From Pomacea canaliculata (taxonomy: Eukaryota > Mollusca > Gastropoda > Architaenioglossa > Ampullariidae): a stretch of 64,000 nt of DNA. The DNA lies in assembly GCF_003073045.1 (NCBI RefSeq), contig NC_037594.1, positions 22,884,927 to 22,948,926 on the forward strand, in the 5' to 3' direction. Below the pieces are notes generated by a model. The model had not been told where the DNA came from and searched no databases. It saw only the letters and a list, made by a program, of their open reading frames with translations. This document shows positions 13,601 to 24,562 of this stretch, piece after piece (positions within the stretch are counted from its first letter, which is position 1; the number at the start of each line of letters is the position of its first letter). Both the position numbers and the translations under genes were made by a program.

Positions 13601-16600
13601 TTTTTTTTTTCAAGTTCCTATCAAGGAACCAAACAATCAATTCAAATGCGTACTATCAGCAATGAGACAGTTTGAGCGAATCCATTGTTAAAAATGTCCA
13701 GTGCTTGTTAATTGTAACAGAGTCATGTTTCGTAAAACAATGGGAGTCCAAACACAAGTTTGATCTCCCATCAAAAGTTACTGGAGCTTGGATGGGATAT
13801 GTTGCCATATTCACCATACTCATCTAACCTTGCAACATCAGACTTCAACTTGTTTCACTCTCTTCAAAATTCCTCGAGTGGAATAATGATAATGATAAAA
13901 GACAGGTCCTTCTACGAACGAGGATCTATGAAACTCACTTTCAGATGGCAAAAGGTTATCAAACAAAACTGGCAATATATCATTAACTGATCTTTGTTCT
14001 TTACATAAATAGATGTCCATAGAAAAACATAAAAATGCGCCATGACTTTTTCCACAACTCAATAAATACCCACAACTGGTCCTATCAGCTTGATGAGATT
14101 GTGATTGGAAAAGCCTTGATGTAAAAAGTAGCCCAGGAGACATAAAGTCAAGTAAACAGCTATCTCCATCCTCCCCAACGCCAATCACAATAAGTTTTAC
14201 ATTTAAAAAAAAAAAGGTTACAGAGCAACAATAATCTGTAACTAATTACACAAATAGGGAAAAAATATTAAAACCAATCTGGTTTTATACTGAAAATTCA
14301 CTTTTAGCATCTCTAAATTCTATGTTTTCTTCTACAATCTATGCTACATGACAAGTTGGAAATTTCAAAGCATAATTTTTTAACTGGGAAGTATTTTGTT
14401 GCCAATTATCAACAATACCTTGTTGATAGTGCACTGCATTGGCGGAAGTTGTCAGATTTTGTGCTGTTTCTTGATCATCCTGACTTTGACTGCTATTGGA
14501 ATCTTCATCCATTTTATTCACCGGTGAAGACAGATCATTCAGAATTTTCCTAAAAAGGCAAAATAATAGTGATAAAAGAAGTCTACATCATCTGAGATAT
14601 CCCATTTGAAGCAAGATGATTTGCAAAAGTTTATCATGAAAACATACATAATGGTATAGCATTAGAAAATATGCTAAAGGAAGCAAATAGAACGGAATGT
14701 CTAAGAGCAACCAATGTTCAAGTGACAGAACCATCTGCCCTTTTCTAAAATCTCCCCCCCCCCAAAAAAAAAAAACAAAAAACAACAACACAAAAAACAA
14801 AACCCAACAAACTGCTCGCTCCTCAAATCTCCATAAGTCAATTTTTTTTGGGGGTCTCTTTGAGTTCGACTTATCGAGGTCTGACTGTATGATAAAAATG
14901 GTAGGTACGGTTGCTATCAATTTGGTAATTGTTTATAAAAATGTTTGAAATGCTTATCAAGATCTACAGAGGCATGTTGTCGCCACAGGACAACACAGAT
15001 CACAATGAGAGAACACTTTAGAATACACAGCACACAAAATACCTTTTACTCACACTTTATATAACAAATCAGGATATTCTGATGACATTTAGAAAATGGT
15101 GGTGGGATAACTCTCTTATTTAAGCCCTTGTTTTGTTTGGGTTTTTTTCCGGTAATGGGCCGCACAAATCTTAAAACAATCCTCCCCAATTTAAAAAGTC
15201 AACAGGCACAATCTATGAAAATACCTGTATGAAGGCCGCCTGGCAAGTATTTCCCTTCTTTTCTTTGTTTCTGAATCTTCAGAATGAAGATCGTCATCAA
15301 CATTTGCAACCTACCAAATACAAAGGAAAATATCTCATCTTTAATGCAACCTAATCAAATAACCACTAAATTATTACAGGAAACACTATCACAAGGCTAA
15401 ATTGGAAAACAAATTACTGCAAATTCATGGGAAGACAATTCAACACTCTTCTTTTGCTGAATGCAATTCAGTATTAAATAATAATAATATTATAAAAAAT
15501 CCCCAAAAACCTGGAACATTAAAACTACTAAAAACAATTTATGTTTTTTTGTGCTATCACACAATGGTGTAACAAATGCACAATGTCTATGGGAAAAAAA
15601 AAAAATCACTTTACCAAATACAGCTGAATTTAAGTATTTTCGGGGAAACAGCTTCAAGAGAAAATCTCTACTAAATTTCTTAAAAATCCCTATTAAATTT
15701 CTTCTATATTCAACAGGACCTGTTTTGCAATACAGTAATCCCTCGCCACTTCGCGCCTTCATTATTCCGCAGGTTTTTATAAGAAATGGGAAAATTCGCA
15801 CATCTACGCTTCTTCGGAGATTTTATGCAAAATTCAATCAGTGGAATATATATATTTTATAAATTTTCAGATGAAAAAAGCACGAAGTGTATAAAAATAT
15901 ATCACTATACAATTTTTTACATCATATGTGTGGCACAGAGAGAGAGAGATTTTGTTGGTTTATTGTTGTATTACAGGAACTGTATTACTCTACAGTACAT
16001 ATTATGTGTTTGTTCTTTTATTTACTGTAAAGGTATAATACATGCACAGAACAGGGTAGGAATGGTTAAGGAAATGGGAAAGGTTTATGTTGTGTAAAAG
16101 TATGGGGGGAGGTTTATATAGTGTATAAATACATAAATAAAGATACCGTTTCTATTCTGAAGATTTTTATGTTATCGTGGGTGGTTTTGGAAAGATCTCC
16201 CACGACAAATGAGGGATTACTGTAGGCTTTTTTAAGAGATCACATCACTCTCTTGTCCACACAAATTGAAACAAACGAAAAAAAGCAAAACTTTCTCCAC
16301 CAAATAACAGACCCAGTGCTTGGTCATTGTTGCAGAGCATGCTTAGCTTCTGTTAATTTTATACGTTCAAACTGTTAAAGCTGAGTAGAAAATTCAGACT
16401 TAGGTCAACAGTATCTTGATGTGGCAAACATAACGCAAGAATAGAGTACCAACCAAAACCAGTAGTTTTGTTTAAAAAATAATTAACATTGAAAATTCAA
16501 AAATTTTGTAAGCCAATTACTATCTTAAACCAGATGATGTCAGAAACTGACACTTTGAGAACATGAGTTATTTCTAGTTCTTATCAAAGCTCTAATCAAG

Positions 16601-17485
16601 TTGCCATCAACTTGCTGAATTAAATGCAGAGATTAACCAAAAAATAACATAAATTCCCCTCCCACCTTCACACCAATTTGAACATAAATTTTGACATAGT
16701 ACCAAAAAAGGCTTGATAGTAACTCCTGTATTTTCAATGCAAATGATTTCGCAGAATCGCGACTGCACAAGTTTTCCATAGACAAAGTTTCTGTCTTTTT
16801 CAATTTTGTTTCTATTTTCTGATCATCATCAAGAACTTGCCAACCAACATGTCCAGGAGTATCAATAGTTACGATTTATGAACTTTGGGAGAATTCATCA
16901 AACAGATCACCAACCCTTATTTTGCAAAGGTGCTTACTGACATCTAGGAATGTGCTAAACTGGAAATTTTCAGGGGTTGCATTTGATGTTATGCTATACA
17001 ACAGATACAACACAACAGCTATAGACTAAAGAACAAGCTCAAACAGCTCAAATGGCAAGAAAGCTAGTGAAAGCAGACAGACGTTATATTTGCCACACAG
17101 GAATTTGATGTGTCTGGCATTCATGTGACAATAACCACCAGTTTCTACCAGAAAAGGTCATGCATCCTCTGCATAGAAATCTTTCAGGGCAGTCTAGCTG
17201 TCTGAAAACTCAACAACAAAGCAGATACAACATGGGGATGTAAATCACTACTGGTACATAAAAATACTTTAGTTTAAGTCAGCTGAGGAATAAGGAAGCT
17301 TTTCTCACCCTAACTACTTGAATTGTCTGTACAGATCCAGCACCACCAGCTGTTTGTATGACAGATGGCTGATTAGACTGAATCACTGAATGCACTTGAA
17401 CTGGATGGTTTGGAATTGTTACATGCACAACAGAGATGCCTTGACTGCCATTTTCAATCTCCCCTGGTCCACTTCCTTCCGACAT
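10616..17485 (-). CDS. CREB1: CREB/CREM/ATF1-family transcription factor
   Basis: cAMP/calcium-responsive bZIP activator that binds TGACGTCA in the nucleus. Coding exons on the minus strand are 17485-17309, 15310-15225, 14549-14419, 12134-11967, 11564-11417 and 10760-10616. Phases all match, giving 284 residues. In order: an N-terminal part starting MSEGSGPGEIENGSQG; a kinase-inducible domain with KKRREILARRPSYR continuing as KILNDLSS across an intron, including the PKA target serine in RRPSY; a glutamine/threonine-rich activation region with GLQTLTMTNA and TIVQYAQGPDGQ; then the basic region REAARECRRKKKEYVKCLEN and the zipper VAVLENQNKTLIEELKAL. The start is the ATG just after an acceptor (tttttccag, then CA), so a 5' non-coding exon is expected. 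It is somewhat shorter than human CREB1 (327-341 residues), with a compact central region. The exact CREB1/CREM/ATF1 name is by resemblance; invertebrates usually have one such gene. Confidence 0.95.
12271..14064 (+). mobile_element. Mariner element in a CREB intron, degraded, with LINE insertion
   Basis: The left end TATTGGGTTGTCAGAAAAGT and the inverted right end TATTGAGTTGTGGAAAAAGT continue in parallel for more than 30 bases and start at TA. Transposase remnants on the plus strand include a DLKDAPWSWRLTEVDD-type stretch near 12600 and HQKLLELGWDMLPYSPYS near 13770, which match mariner transposase. The reading frame is broken by many stops. A LINE fragment splits it near 12966-13600. It lies between CREB coding exons 3 and 4. 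Confidence 0.88.
12966..13600 (+). mobile_element. LINE reverse-transcriptase fragment nested in the mariner
   Basis: Reads GDLTQCSNWHGITLLSIPSN, then LRQEQAGFRQG, YITFLDFEKAFDSVDRETIW and TGVRQG, all RT-domain blocks of non-LTR elements. The catalytic-box region is missing through an internal deletion, and the C-terminal tail follows directly. It is 5'-truncated with several stops. It belongs to a different family from the RTE LINE at 46547. Mariner coding sequence resumes (NQTINSNAYYQQ) right after it. Confidence 0.8.
14550..15224. other. CREB intron with low-complexity tracts
   Basis: Holds a C-run followed by an A-rich tract at 14754-14800. Near 14868-14890 it holds a sequence resembling a pogo/Tigger terminus (gttcgacttatcgaggtctg). 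No partner end was found. Confidence 0.3.
15733..16222 (+). mobile_element. pogo/Tigger-like MITE, 490 bp
   Basis: Starts CAGTAATCCCTCG and ends with the matching inverted form (GAGGGATTACTG), flanked by TA on both sides (15731-15732, 16223-16224). TA duplication and CAGT termini are typical of the Tc1/mariner-pogo group. No transposase is visible. It lies in the intron between CREB coding exons 1 and 2. Confidence 0.85.
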
Positions 17486-18329
17486 TGCTGGAAAAAAGAA
17501 TCAGAATACTGGAAACACCCATCACTGAGATATATTTTGTGGCTTGAGACTCTGAAGATGAAATTACTGAATGTCAGAAACAAGTGAAGCTTGAAGAATG
17601 ACAGTCACTCAGTAGTCAAATGGCTGAATGGGTAGTCATGCTGAATATACTAGCTTCCAGGAATATAAAACCCAAACAAACAAAGGTGGCTGTACCCTCC
17701 TTCCTGTTCTTGTACATGTTGAAGTAGAAGATGGATATGCTGAAGCTTCATTTATAAGATCACAATGGATACTAAGGGCAGCGCATTTCTCCACAAAGGC
17801 AATATTTCCACCATTCCAAGCTGATTAACCTGTAATCAGTGTAATTTTGTTTCCTTGGTATCAGTGTAACAAAGACCAAATTTCTGGAGAGCAACCTGAA
17901 TGTTTCTAAATAAATTCCCAAATATAATTGATCTGGTCTTTTAATTTCACAGACTGCTCCAGATGGAGTATCCTTTCAAGTTTAAAGTTGTTAATGTAAT
18001 GACTTGAAGCCTGAATAAATAATTTTTCACAGGTTTCTATCCTCACAGGTGAATAAAATGGGAGAAAGGCTCTATGCTGGTTGTTCCTGGCTCTTACATA
18101 TATCATTTCCTTGTCAGGAATTGAAATTAACATGAAAAAGGGAATCATATCTTTCCTTTCCCTAGTACCAAGACCTAATAATAATGGTCAATCCTTATAA
18201 CTTAAAGACAATGCTGAGATTCACATTTTATTAACTTTAACAAAGATAATGGATGACATCAATGGATAATATCTATGTGCTCCAATACTTGTACTCCCAG
18301 TATGCAGCAATTGAAAAACTGCTTTAGGG

Positions 18330-18852
18330 CAGTGGTTCTCAGAGTATTTTGGACTGTGGACCAGTTTACTAAAGAAAAAAAAAAAGGGTGGACCATTAAG
18401 GCCTAAACTCACTCTGTACTGCAAATTTTCAATTTAAATTGCATTTGTTTCATTACAATTCAAAACTAAATGTATTTTTGTGACAGTAGTATAGTAATAA
18501 GTTTACATATTTTGCAAAGTACACATAAACATTATAAAATAAGGATGTGCACTGCTTTACTAAGAGTAATGGATGATGCAGTTAAATGGCACAATGTTTG
18601 TGCTGTGATATAAAGATTTGGTAAGCAATGTTTAATGCCTTGCCAGCAACTAGGGCTATATCACGGCTACTTGGTAAGGAAGTGTTTAATGCAGTTGGGC
18701 ATCAATAAAATTAAAACTTGTGTGAAATCAATGGACTAAGTAGCATATCTGGTGATTTAAACATCACTTTGCTAACATATGATTAATGTTAGCAGCAGAC
18801 CACCTGACTTATGTGTGCGGCCCACAAATGGTCCACACTTTGAGAACCACTG
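18330..18852 (+). mobile_element. hAT-type non-autonomous element, 523 bp
   Basis: The left end CAGTGGTTCTCAGAGTATTT and the inverted right end CAGTGGTTCTCAAAGTGTGG are typical hAT termini. Flanks CTTTAGGG and CTTTAGAT (6 of 8) are a decayed 8-bp duplication. It lies upstream of the CREB start codon, probably in a 5' UTR intron. Confidence 0.85.
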
Positions 18853-20279
18853 CTTTAGATAATTGTACTTCCTGTCCCAGTAGATCTCAGTATGTTTGAT
18901 AAGAAACATAAATCTGACGACTACTCTCCACTCTAATCTTTCAGCTCTTTAATAATCTTCTCTCATATGTAGCTTAGATATTGGCTTCATTCTAGTTTTA
19001 TTACAGTACCTTGAAATGTCCCTCAAATCATGCTTAAAGACTAATTGTTTTTTTCAACAATTTAAAAAAAAAAATTGCTTTGTTGCATGCATGTGTGTTT
19101 TGGTAATTTCAAATTTCTAACTGTTAAACACATGACTGATTTTTGTGGAGTACAGGTTTCAATGAATAAGCTCTGATGTATCTTACTAACAGATTTATAA
19201 CCCAAAGATCTCAAAATCTCTTGCATCTATTATAATGTGCCATTCCAGCAATGTATAGTAAACAGTCCCATTTATCTAAAAACATTATAATCATTATCAG
19301 ATATGAATAGCTTAGCACAAAATATTGTTATAAAATTAAAACAATTCACCAACACTTGAAACTGCAAGGTTCAAAACTTTAGTACAAGACATTTCTATAT
19401 TGAAGTATTTCTTACCTACAAATAATGCCAGTTATGAAAGTTCTGTAACAATATCTGATATTTGCATTATCACTTTTAACCAGACTAAATAACCTGAGAG
19501 CATTAAAAAGTGATGCCAGTTAAACTGACTCGTTTGAATCACAATTACTCCTTTAAAAATGTTTAACTATGTAATACTGAAAATAAACAAAATTAAAATT
19601 TGCCTTTATTACAAAGAAAAGAAAACTTTCTCTGTTTTGAAGATCACTTTTATATTGATAACTCATCACTGAAGTCATGCTGTCATAGACCTCCATCAGA
19701 ACTGCAATGTTGTTGGGTACGCCATAACGAACATGTGACGAAGCGCACTTAGCAGAGAATTGAATCAATTTTCACATCCACTCAGCTAAACCAAAAATAA
19801 ACGTGTTCATACCATAACGCCATATGAACAATGTAAAAACCGGAACACATCACTGCTTCATAAGAGCCGCGTGAAGCGTCACTGGGGAACCCCAAGCTGT
19901 GACCCCCCGGCTTCGAGGAGTGCGCTTCGAAAGTCGGAACGAAACAGGAAAGCGATCTATGCAGGGCTGGGTCCTCAAACGCAAAACGCCTTTTCAAAAC
20001 AGTAAACCAAAATTTTTTCTTCAGTTGGTAACACCGCAAAAAGTCTGTAAGCTCGCGATCCGACTGGGCACCATGCTTGGTTGTTGTGATTCGCCCAGAG
20101 TGTACTTACCAGTTACGTACTTTTCGTCACCAACTTTGCGGCAATCGGAGTGGATAAATTTGCAGAATACGTAGTCGCCACGTCAAACTACACCATCAGC
20201 GTCACAGGGCCGAACAACAAGGCCGTCTTGCCAAACAATTTTTTTAACCTTATTCATCCGCGACCGACGGGAACCACGC

Positions 20280-20315
20280 GTTATGATTGGCTAATATCAG
20301 GTGAGTGACGTCATT
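20280..20315 (-). promoter_or_regulatory. Putative CREB promoter: palindromic CRE plus inverted CCAAT box
   Basis: A perfect TGACGTCA octamer lies at 20306-20313. ATTGG, which is CCAAT on the minus strand, lies at 20286-20290. The spacing and position upstream of the minus-strand CREB gene suit a proximal promoter. Mammalian CREB promoters are known to contain CREs and to be autoregulated. The transcription start itself is not identified. Confidence 0.5.
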
Positions 20316-22250
20316 CATCCGCTTGCTGACGCGAACTCATTATGGCGGAAATGTCGTCTGACACAAGGAGATATAATTCAGTACTTTGTTGATCTTCGAA
20401 GCAAATTGAAGTCTTTGAGTATAATAGTTTTACTTACTACAATAGTGAAGTTTGCATTTAAGTGACAATAACTATGAAGTTGCCGAAGTTTGATGAAGAG
20501 CTATATGCCCAACGCGTAAGGCTTGCAGCAGTAGTTCGTCTTCCCCCCACAAAAATGCGAGATGGTAGAAAACTATTTGCGAACACTTCATACGATGGAG
20601 TGCGCGATTTCCATTATCTTCCATTATCAAGAAGCACATGCTGAAAATTAAGTCTGTAAATGGTGCTAATGATCTGTGGAATTTCTGTAGAAGCAGGTTC
20701 ACCTTTGACTTTTTCTCCCTCATTGAAGAGTAAGCTTCGTATCATAGCGGCAGTTTCGCTCAAAGTACTCTTAACTTTGTTAACTCTTACTTTTATTTTA
20801 GTTTTTTTATTTGATTTTCGGAAGTCAGACATACATGCGCACGTAAAGGTTTTCGAAGGTTAGTCGCGTGAAATGAGGAAAGTGAGTGAACGAGATAGTG
20901 AACTGCAACACTTCAAAGTAACCTCCCTTTGACCAGGTACTGCTCCAATGAAACGTGCTCATGAGAGTTAGCGGAGGTACGTGTGGCTCATGAACAAATT
21001 ACATTCATCATTATTTTATTAAACAGTGAAATAGTTTGTGATCATCACCTTAGCATTGATGAAGCCGATTTTGTCAATAATTTGACTACTAGACGCATAA
21101 ATTATGTGTAGAGTGGGACAAGCAAAATTTCACTCCTCCATCCATCACAGTTATACAAAAGCGCTTTCCGTTATTTTTCTGGAGTTTTTTGAGTATCTTT
21201 TCAGAATTTCTCATAAAATGAAGTTATGAAACTCGAACCCAAAACGATCTACTAGACTTCTTTTCAGTTTGCCATTCGTTTAGACGGCTGTAGTTTACAT
21301 GCACACACACACACACACACAAAAGATCGTTAACAGCATACAGTTTGTTTTCGAATGGCAGACAATAATATTATAATGCAGAAAAAGAAATAGCTTGAAA
21401 ATTAAAAATCGGGGATAAGAGATTAAAATAATCACTTATAGTGTTACTTCGTGCAAAGAAAAAAAGAAAATGCTGAGACAACGAAAGATGTAACAAAATC
21501 AGGGAACAATGAAAATGTATTTTTATATTATTTCTAGGTTTACTATTTCAAGTCTACAGGCCTTTTACTGTTTGGCATGGCGACCAACAGTGCATTATCA
21601 GCATTATCAATCAACCCATTAATTTTCTGTGACCTTCACACACAACCTTGCCAAACTTTGTCAAATATTCGATATTTGCTCAGTTAAGAAGGGCCTTAGT
21701 ATACTGTGGCTTAAAAAAACAAGCAGAAAACACTGCATTTATTAACAAAGTCATGTATTGCCCCAGTGTCTGCTTTATAAAAATGTACCAGCAAAGGCTC
21801 ATCACAGCTGCACGAAAATGTGTCTGCAAAGTCTTATTACAGCTGTAGAAAGACGGTAATAGAAGCGTGCTGATGAAACCTCCCAGATAGGAGGAGCTGC
21901 TACTATGGTGCCTTTGCAGTCAAATTCACTTCAAATGCGGAACTGATAAATCCAGCCATCCATCATTGCACTCTTTGTCGAGGTCTGTTTACCTGAGTGT
22001 TCTAAGTAACTCACTCGTGATAATTACTTCTTGTTCCCACCAATGTATCACAAACGTCAGACACCCAGGAATCCCTCCCACAAACGTGAATCACAAACTG
22101 GTCTAGTTTAGCCATGTGAGCCAGAAAGACACAACTTCAGAGTAATTTGGAGGACGCCGACATGGACAGGGAGATAACTGTCTTGCAGGCGTAAAGGAAT
22201 GAACTAGTCTCACATGAAAATGGAGAAATCATGACGGCACTGGCTGAACC

Positions 22251-22288
<38 letters not shown>

Positions 22289-23689
22289 GAACTGTCAATG
22301 ATATTTCCTATGGTGTTCTATAGAAGTCGCCATCGACTTACTACCAGGAGAGAATACCGACCCTGATCCCGACAGAGGGTGGGTGCACGGGTTATTCATG
22401 AGGGTCGTCATGGTCCATGGCGCCTGCCCAAGGCCTGAAAATGAGGTTAGGAACCTTTCTGTGGGAGCTGACTCCAATCGCTGGATCTCAGATAATCACA
22501 AGTTGGGTTTCTTGTTGATATCATCCCATTCAGTCAGCGATCTGCCCTATCATTCCATCATTCAGTGATCGTCTGGGCGTCGAAACGATGACCTTGAAGT
22601 ATCTGCTCTCTCTCTCTCGTGTCCCATGAGGAGGTCTATGGCAAAGTCAACAGCACGTGCGTGGCTGACGATAAGCAGTCAGCCAGAATTCTTCACATTA
22701 ACCCTATGGACTATGGACTCACATTTTATATTAGGCCTAACGAGAGAGGCACGCAAATGGCACACAAATTATTGTCAGTAAATTATTCCCATATTATTGT
22801 ACTTGATATGTCACAGTCTGAAAAAATGTGTGATGTGTGCCAGTATCCGAACTGAAGCCGCAGCCGCAGGCATTAGCTCATTACAGGACAACAGCATTCT
22901 AAGGCGCAGCAAAAGTTAAGTCATACAACAACGGAGTTTCTTTCGGTGTCGGGTGTGCGGCAAAAATGAAAAGAAAAGAAACTTTGTTAATTCTGAGGAA
23001 AATATGTTTCTGTAATTTATCTGGAATAGAGTAAAAGTACGGGCATCACTGTAGTGAAATGAAGAAAAAAAGAGAGAGGATGGTATTGGTGGTGGCGCTT
23101 TCATTTTGAACGAGCGGCCATTACTTCCGCTCCTTCTGTTCCGGCTCGACGCTGGCAAGGACCAGATCCTACATGTGATGAAAAGACACCACTGTGCACA
23201 GCACAAAGTCCTTCGATACTGTTTCCGGCCAGCCACCAAAGATGACTGTATGCATGTACTCTGTGTTTCTGTAACACGAATTCAGAAACTATCGCAGCTG
23301 CCTACGCCAGAGACCCCCACCATATCCAGGAATTTATAACTTACTATTATTTATCTCATAGACCATTATATTCTTCACCCTGAAATCGTGAAATTAGAAG
23401 ACAATGGCTTGCGAGCTTGGGCCCCAGACACAAGTGTTTTCAAGCTCTAACAATTAACAGAAAAAAGATTTAACAGATTTTATGTTCACTCTCAGCATGG
23501 AGTTTGCCACCCACCCCCACGTCAGAACCAGGCATCTTCTTAGGCCATTGTTTAATAATACTGATAAACATAGCCATGTAATATCTATATCCATTTATAT
23601 TCCTTATTGCAAGCATATTGGTGGACTTCTAATTTGAAGAAAAATATCAAGTGAAACTTAGTACTATGTAGCAAGAAGATACTCAAAGG
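20316..23689. other. Intergenic stretch without a recognised gene
   Basis: Contains a short plus-strand frame starting at 20474 (MKLPKFDEELYAQR followed by a GTAAGG donor-like site), which could be the first exon of a gene divergent from CREB. Also present are a (CA)n run near 21301-21320 and a pure A-run of about 33 bases at 22254-22286 that may mark a retroposed 3' end. I recognise no protein family here. Confidence 0.3.
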
Positions 23690-23867
23690 CAGGCCAGTTC
23701 TTAGCCCCCGCGGGGCCCGAGGCAAAGGGCATGTGCGGGGCCCTCACGCCACGATCACACGGTTTTAGTTGGGATCTAAAGTCACATATCAATCAAAAGC
23801 GCGGGGCCCCTTGAAGCGCGGGGCCCTAGGCAGATGCCTCGTCCGCCTGCCCCTAAGCACGGCCCTG
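23690..23867 (-). mobile_element. Short hAT-type MITE, inverted relative of 4801-5079
   Basis: Ends CAGGCCAGTTCTTAG and, inverted, CAGGGCCGTGCTTAG, with a perfect 8-bp duplication CTCAAAGG at 23682-23689 and 23868-23875. At 178 bp it shares both ends with the 279-bp copy in the ASB-like gene, in opposite orientation, but lacks about 100 bases of interior. Confidence 0.93.
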
Positions 23868-23999
23868 CTCAAAGGTATAAACATTTTTCTTCACAATTAT
23901 GTACTTTAAATCAAGAACATTTTTTTTCACACTATTCTAAATAACGTAAATTACTTTTATTTAACTTTGATTCCATAAACTATTATAGCATCAAAATTT

Positions 24000-24340
24000 T
24001 TAAGCTTTCGTTTCGCACAGTGATTAAAGCACTCGCTTGTCAACACTGCAACAAGAGGCCTTGGGTTCAGATCTCGTCTATGGACACCATCTGTGACACC
24101 TGTTTTGTAGGGTTGGTCATCAGGGTTTTTTTTCCTGGTAACTCCATTTCCCCCTTTCCCCTCAATCACCCCTCTGTTAAAGAAGTTACAGCTGTCAGTC
24201 TGCCTATTATGAGCTACGCAAGATCAGCGCTACCCGTCACATGCAGTAAGGGTCGACAATGGGGCGTGACCCTGAACCTGGCGAAAGGGCGAAGGGCGCG
24301 GCAGGATGGTAAACACCGGATTGTGGCGTTTTACTAGGAC
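24000..24340 (+). mobile_element. tRNA-derived SINE
   Basis: A polymerase III A-box-like segment (cagtgattaaagcactcg) is followed at suitable spacing by a B-box-like segment (gggttcagatctcg). Then comes a non-tRNA body ending near gtggcgttttact. The head resembles the widespread molluscan tRNA-SINE head (agtggttaaagcactcgctt). It cannot be a functional tRNA because the acceptor arms do not pair. The boundaries are approximate. Confidence 0.65.
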
Positions 24341-24562
24341 CATAAAGATTCAGTCTGTTGAAAATGGACTGTACTTAAAGTGCAGAATTTATTCACCTTA
24401 GTTGATTTTTTTTCAGTATATGGCCCTGTTCGTAGTGGCTTCGTAATAAATAATTCCTACATTCGTGACATGGGGCCGGGTTAAAATTGTGTTTGTCACG
24501 TGGTTCACCTTTCCCTTTGCTGATTTCTTTGTGGCTTGCAGATTAAAGTCGATCGAGGCTGA

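Noticed and set aside
14860-14890. Single pogo/Tigger-like terminus
   Set aside because: No matching inverted end or TA-flanked partner was found nearby, so no element can be bounded.
24020-24090. Possible tRNA gene
   Set aside because: Only the polymerase III boxes are conserved; there is no cloverleaf and it is joined to a SINE body.
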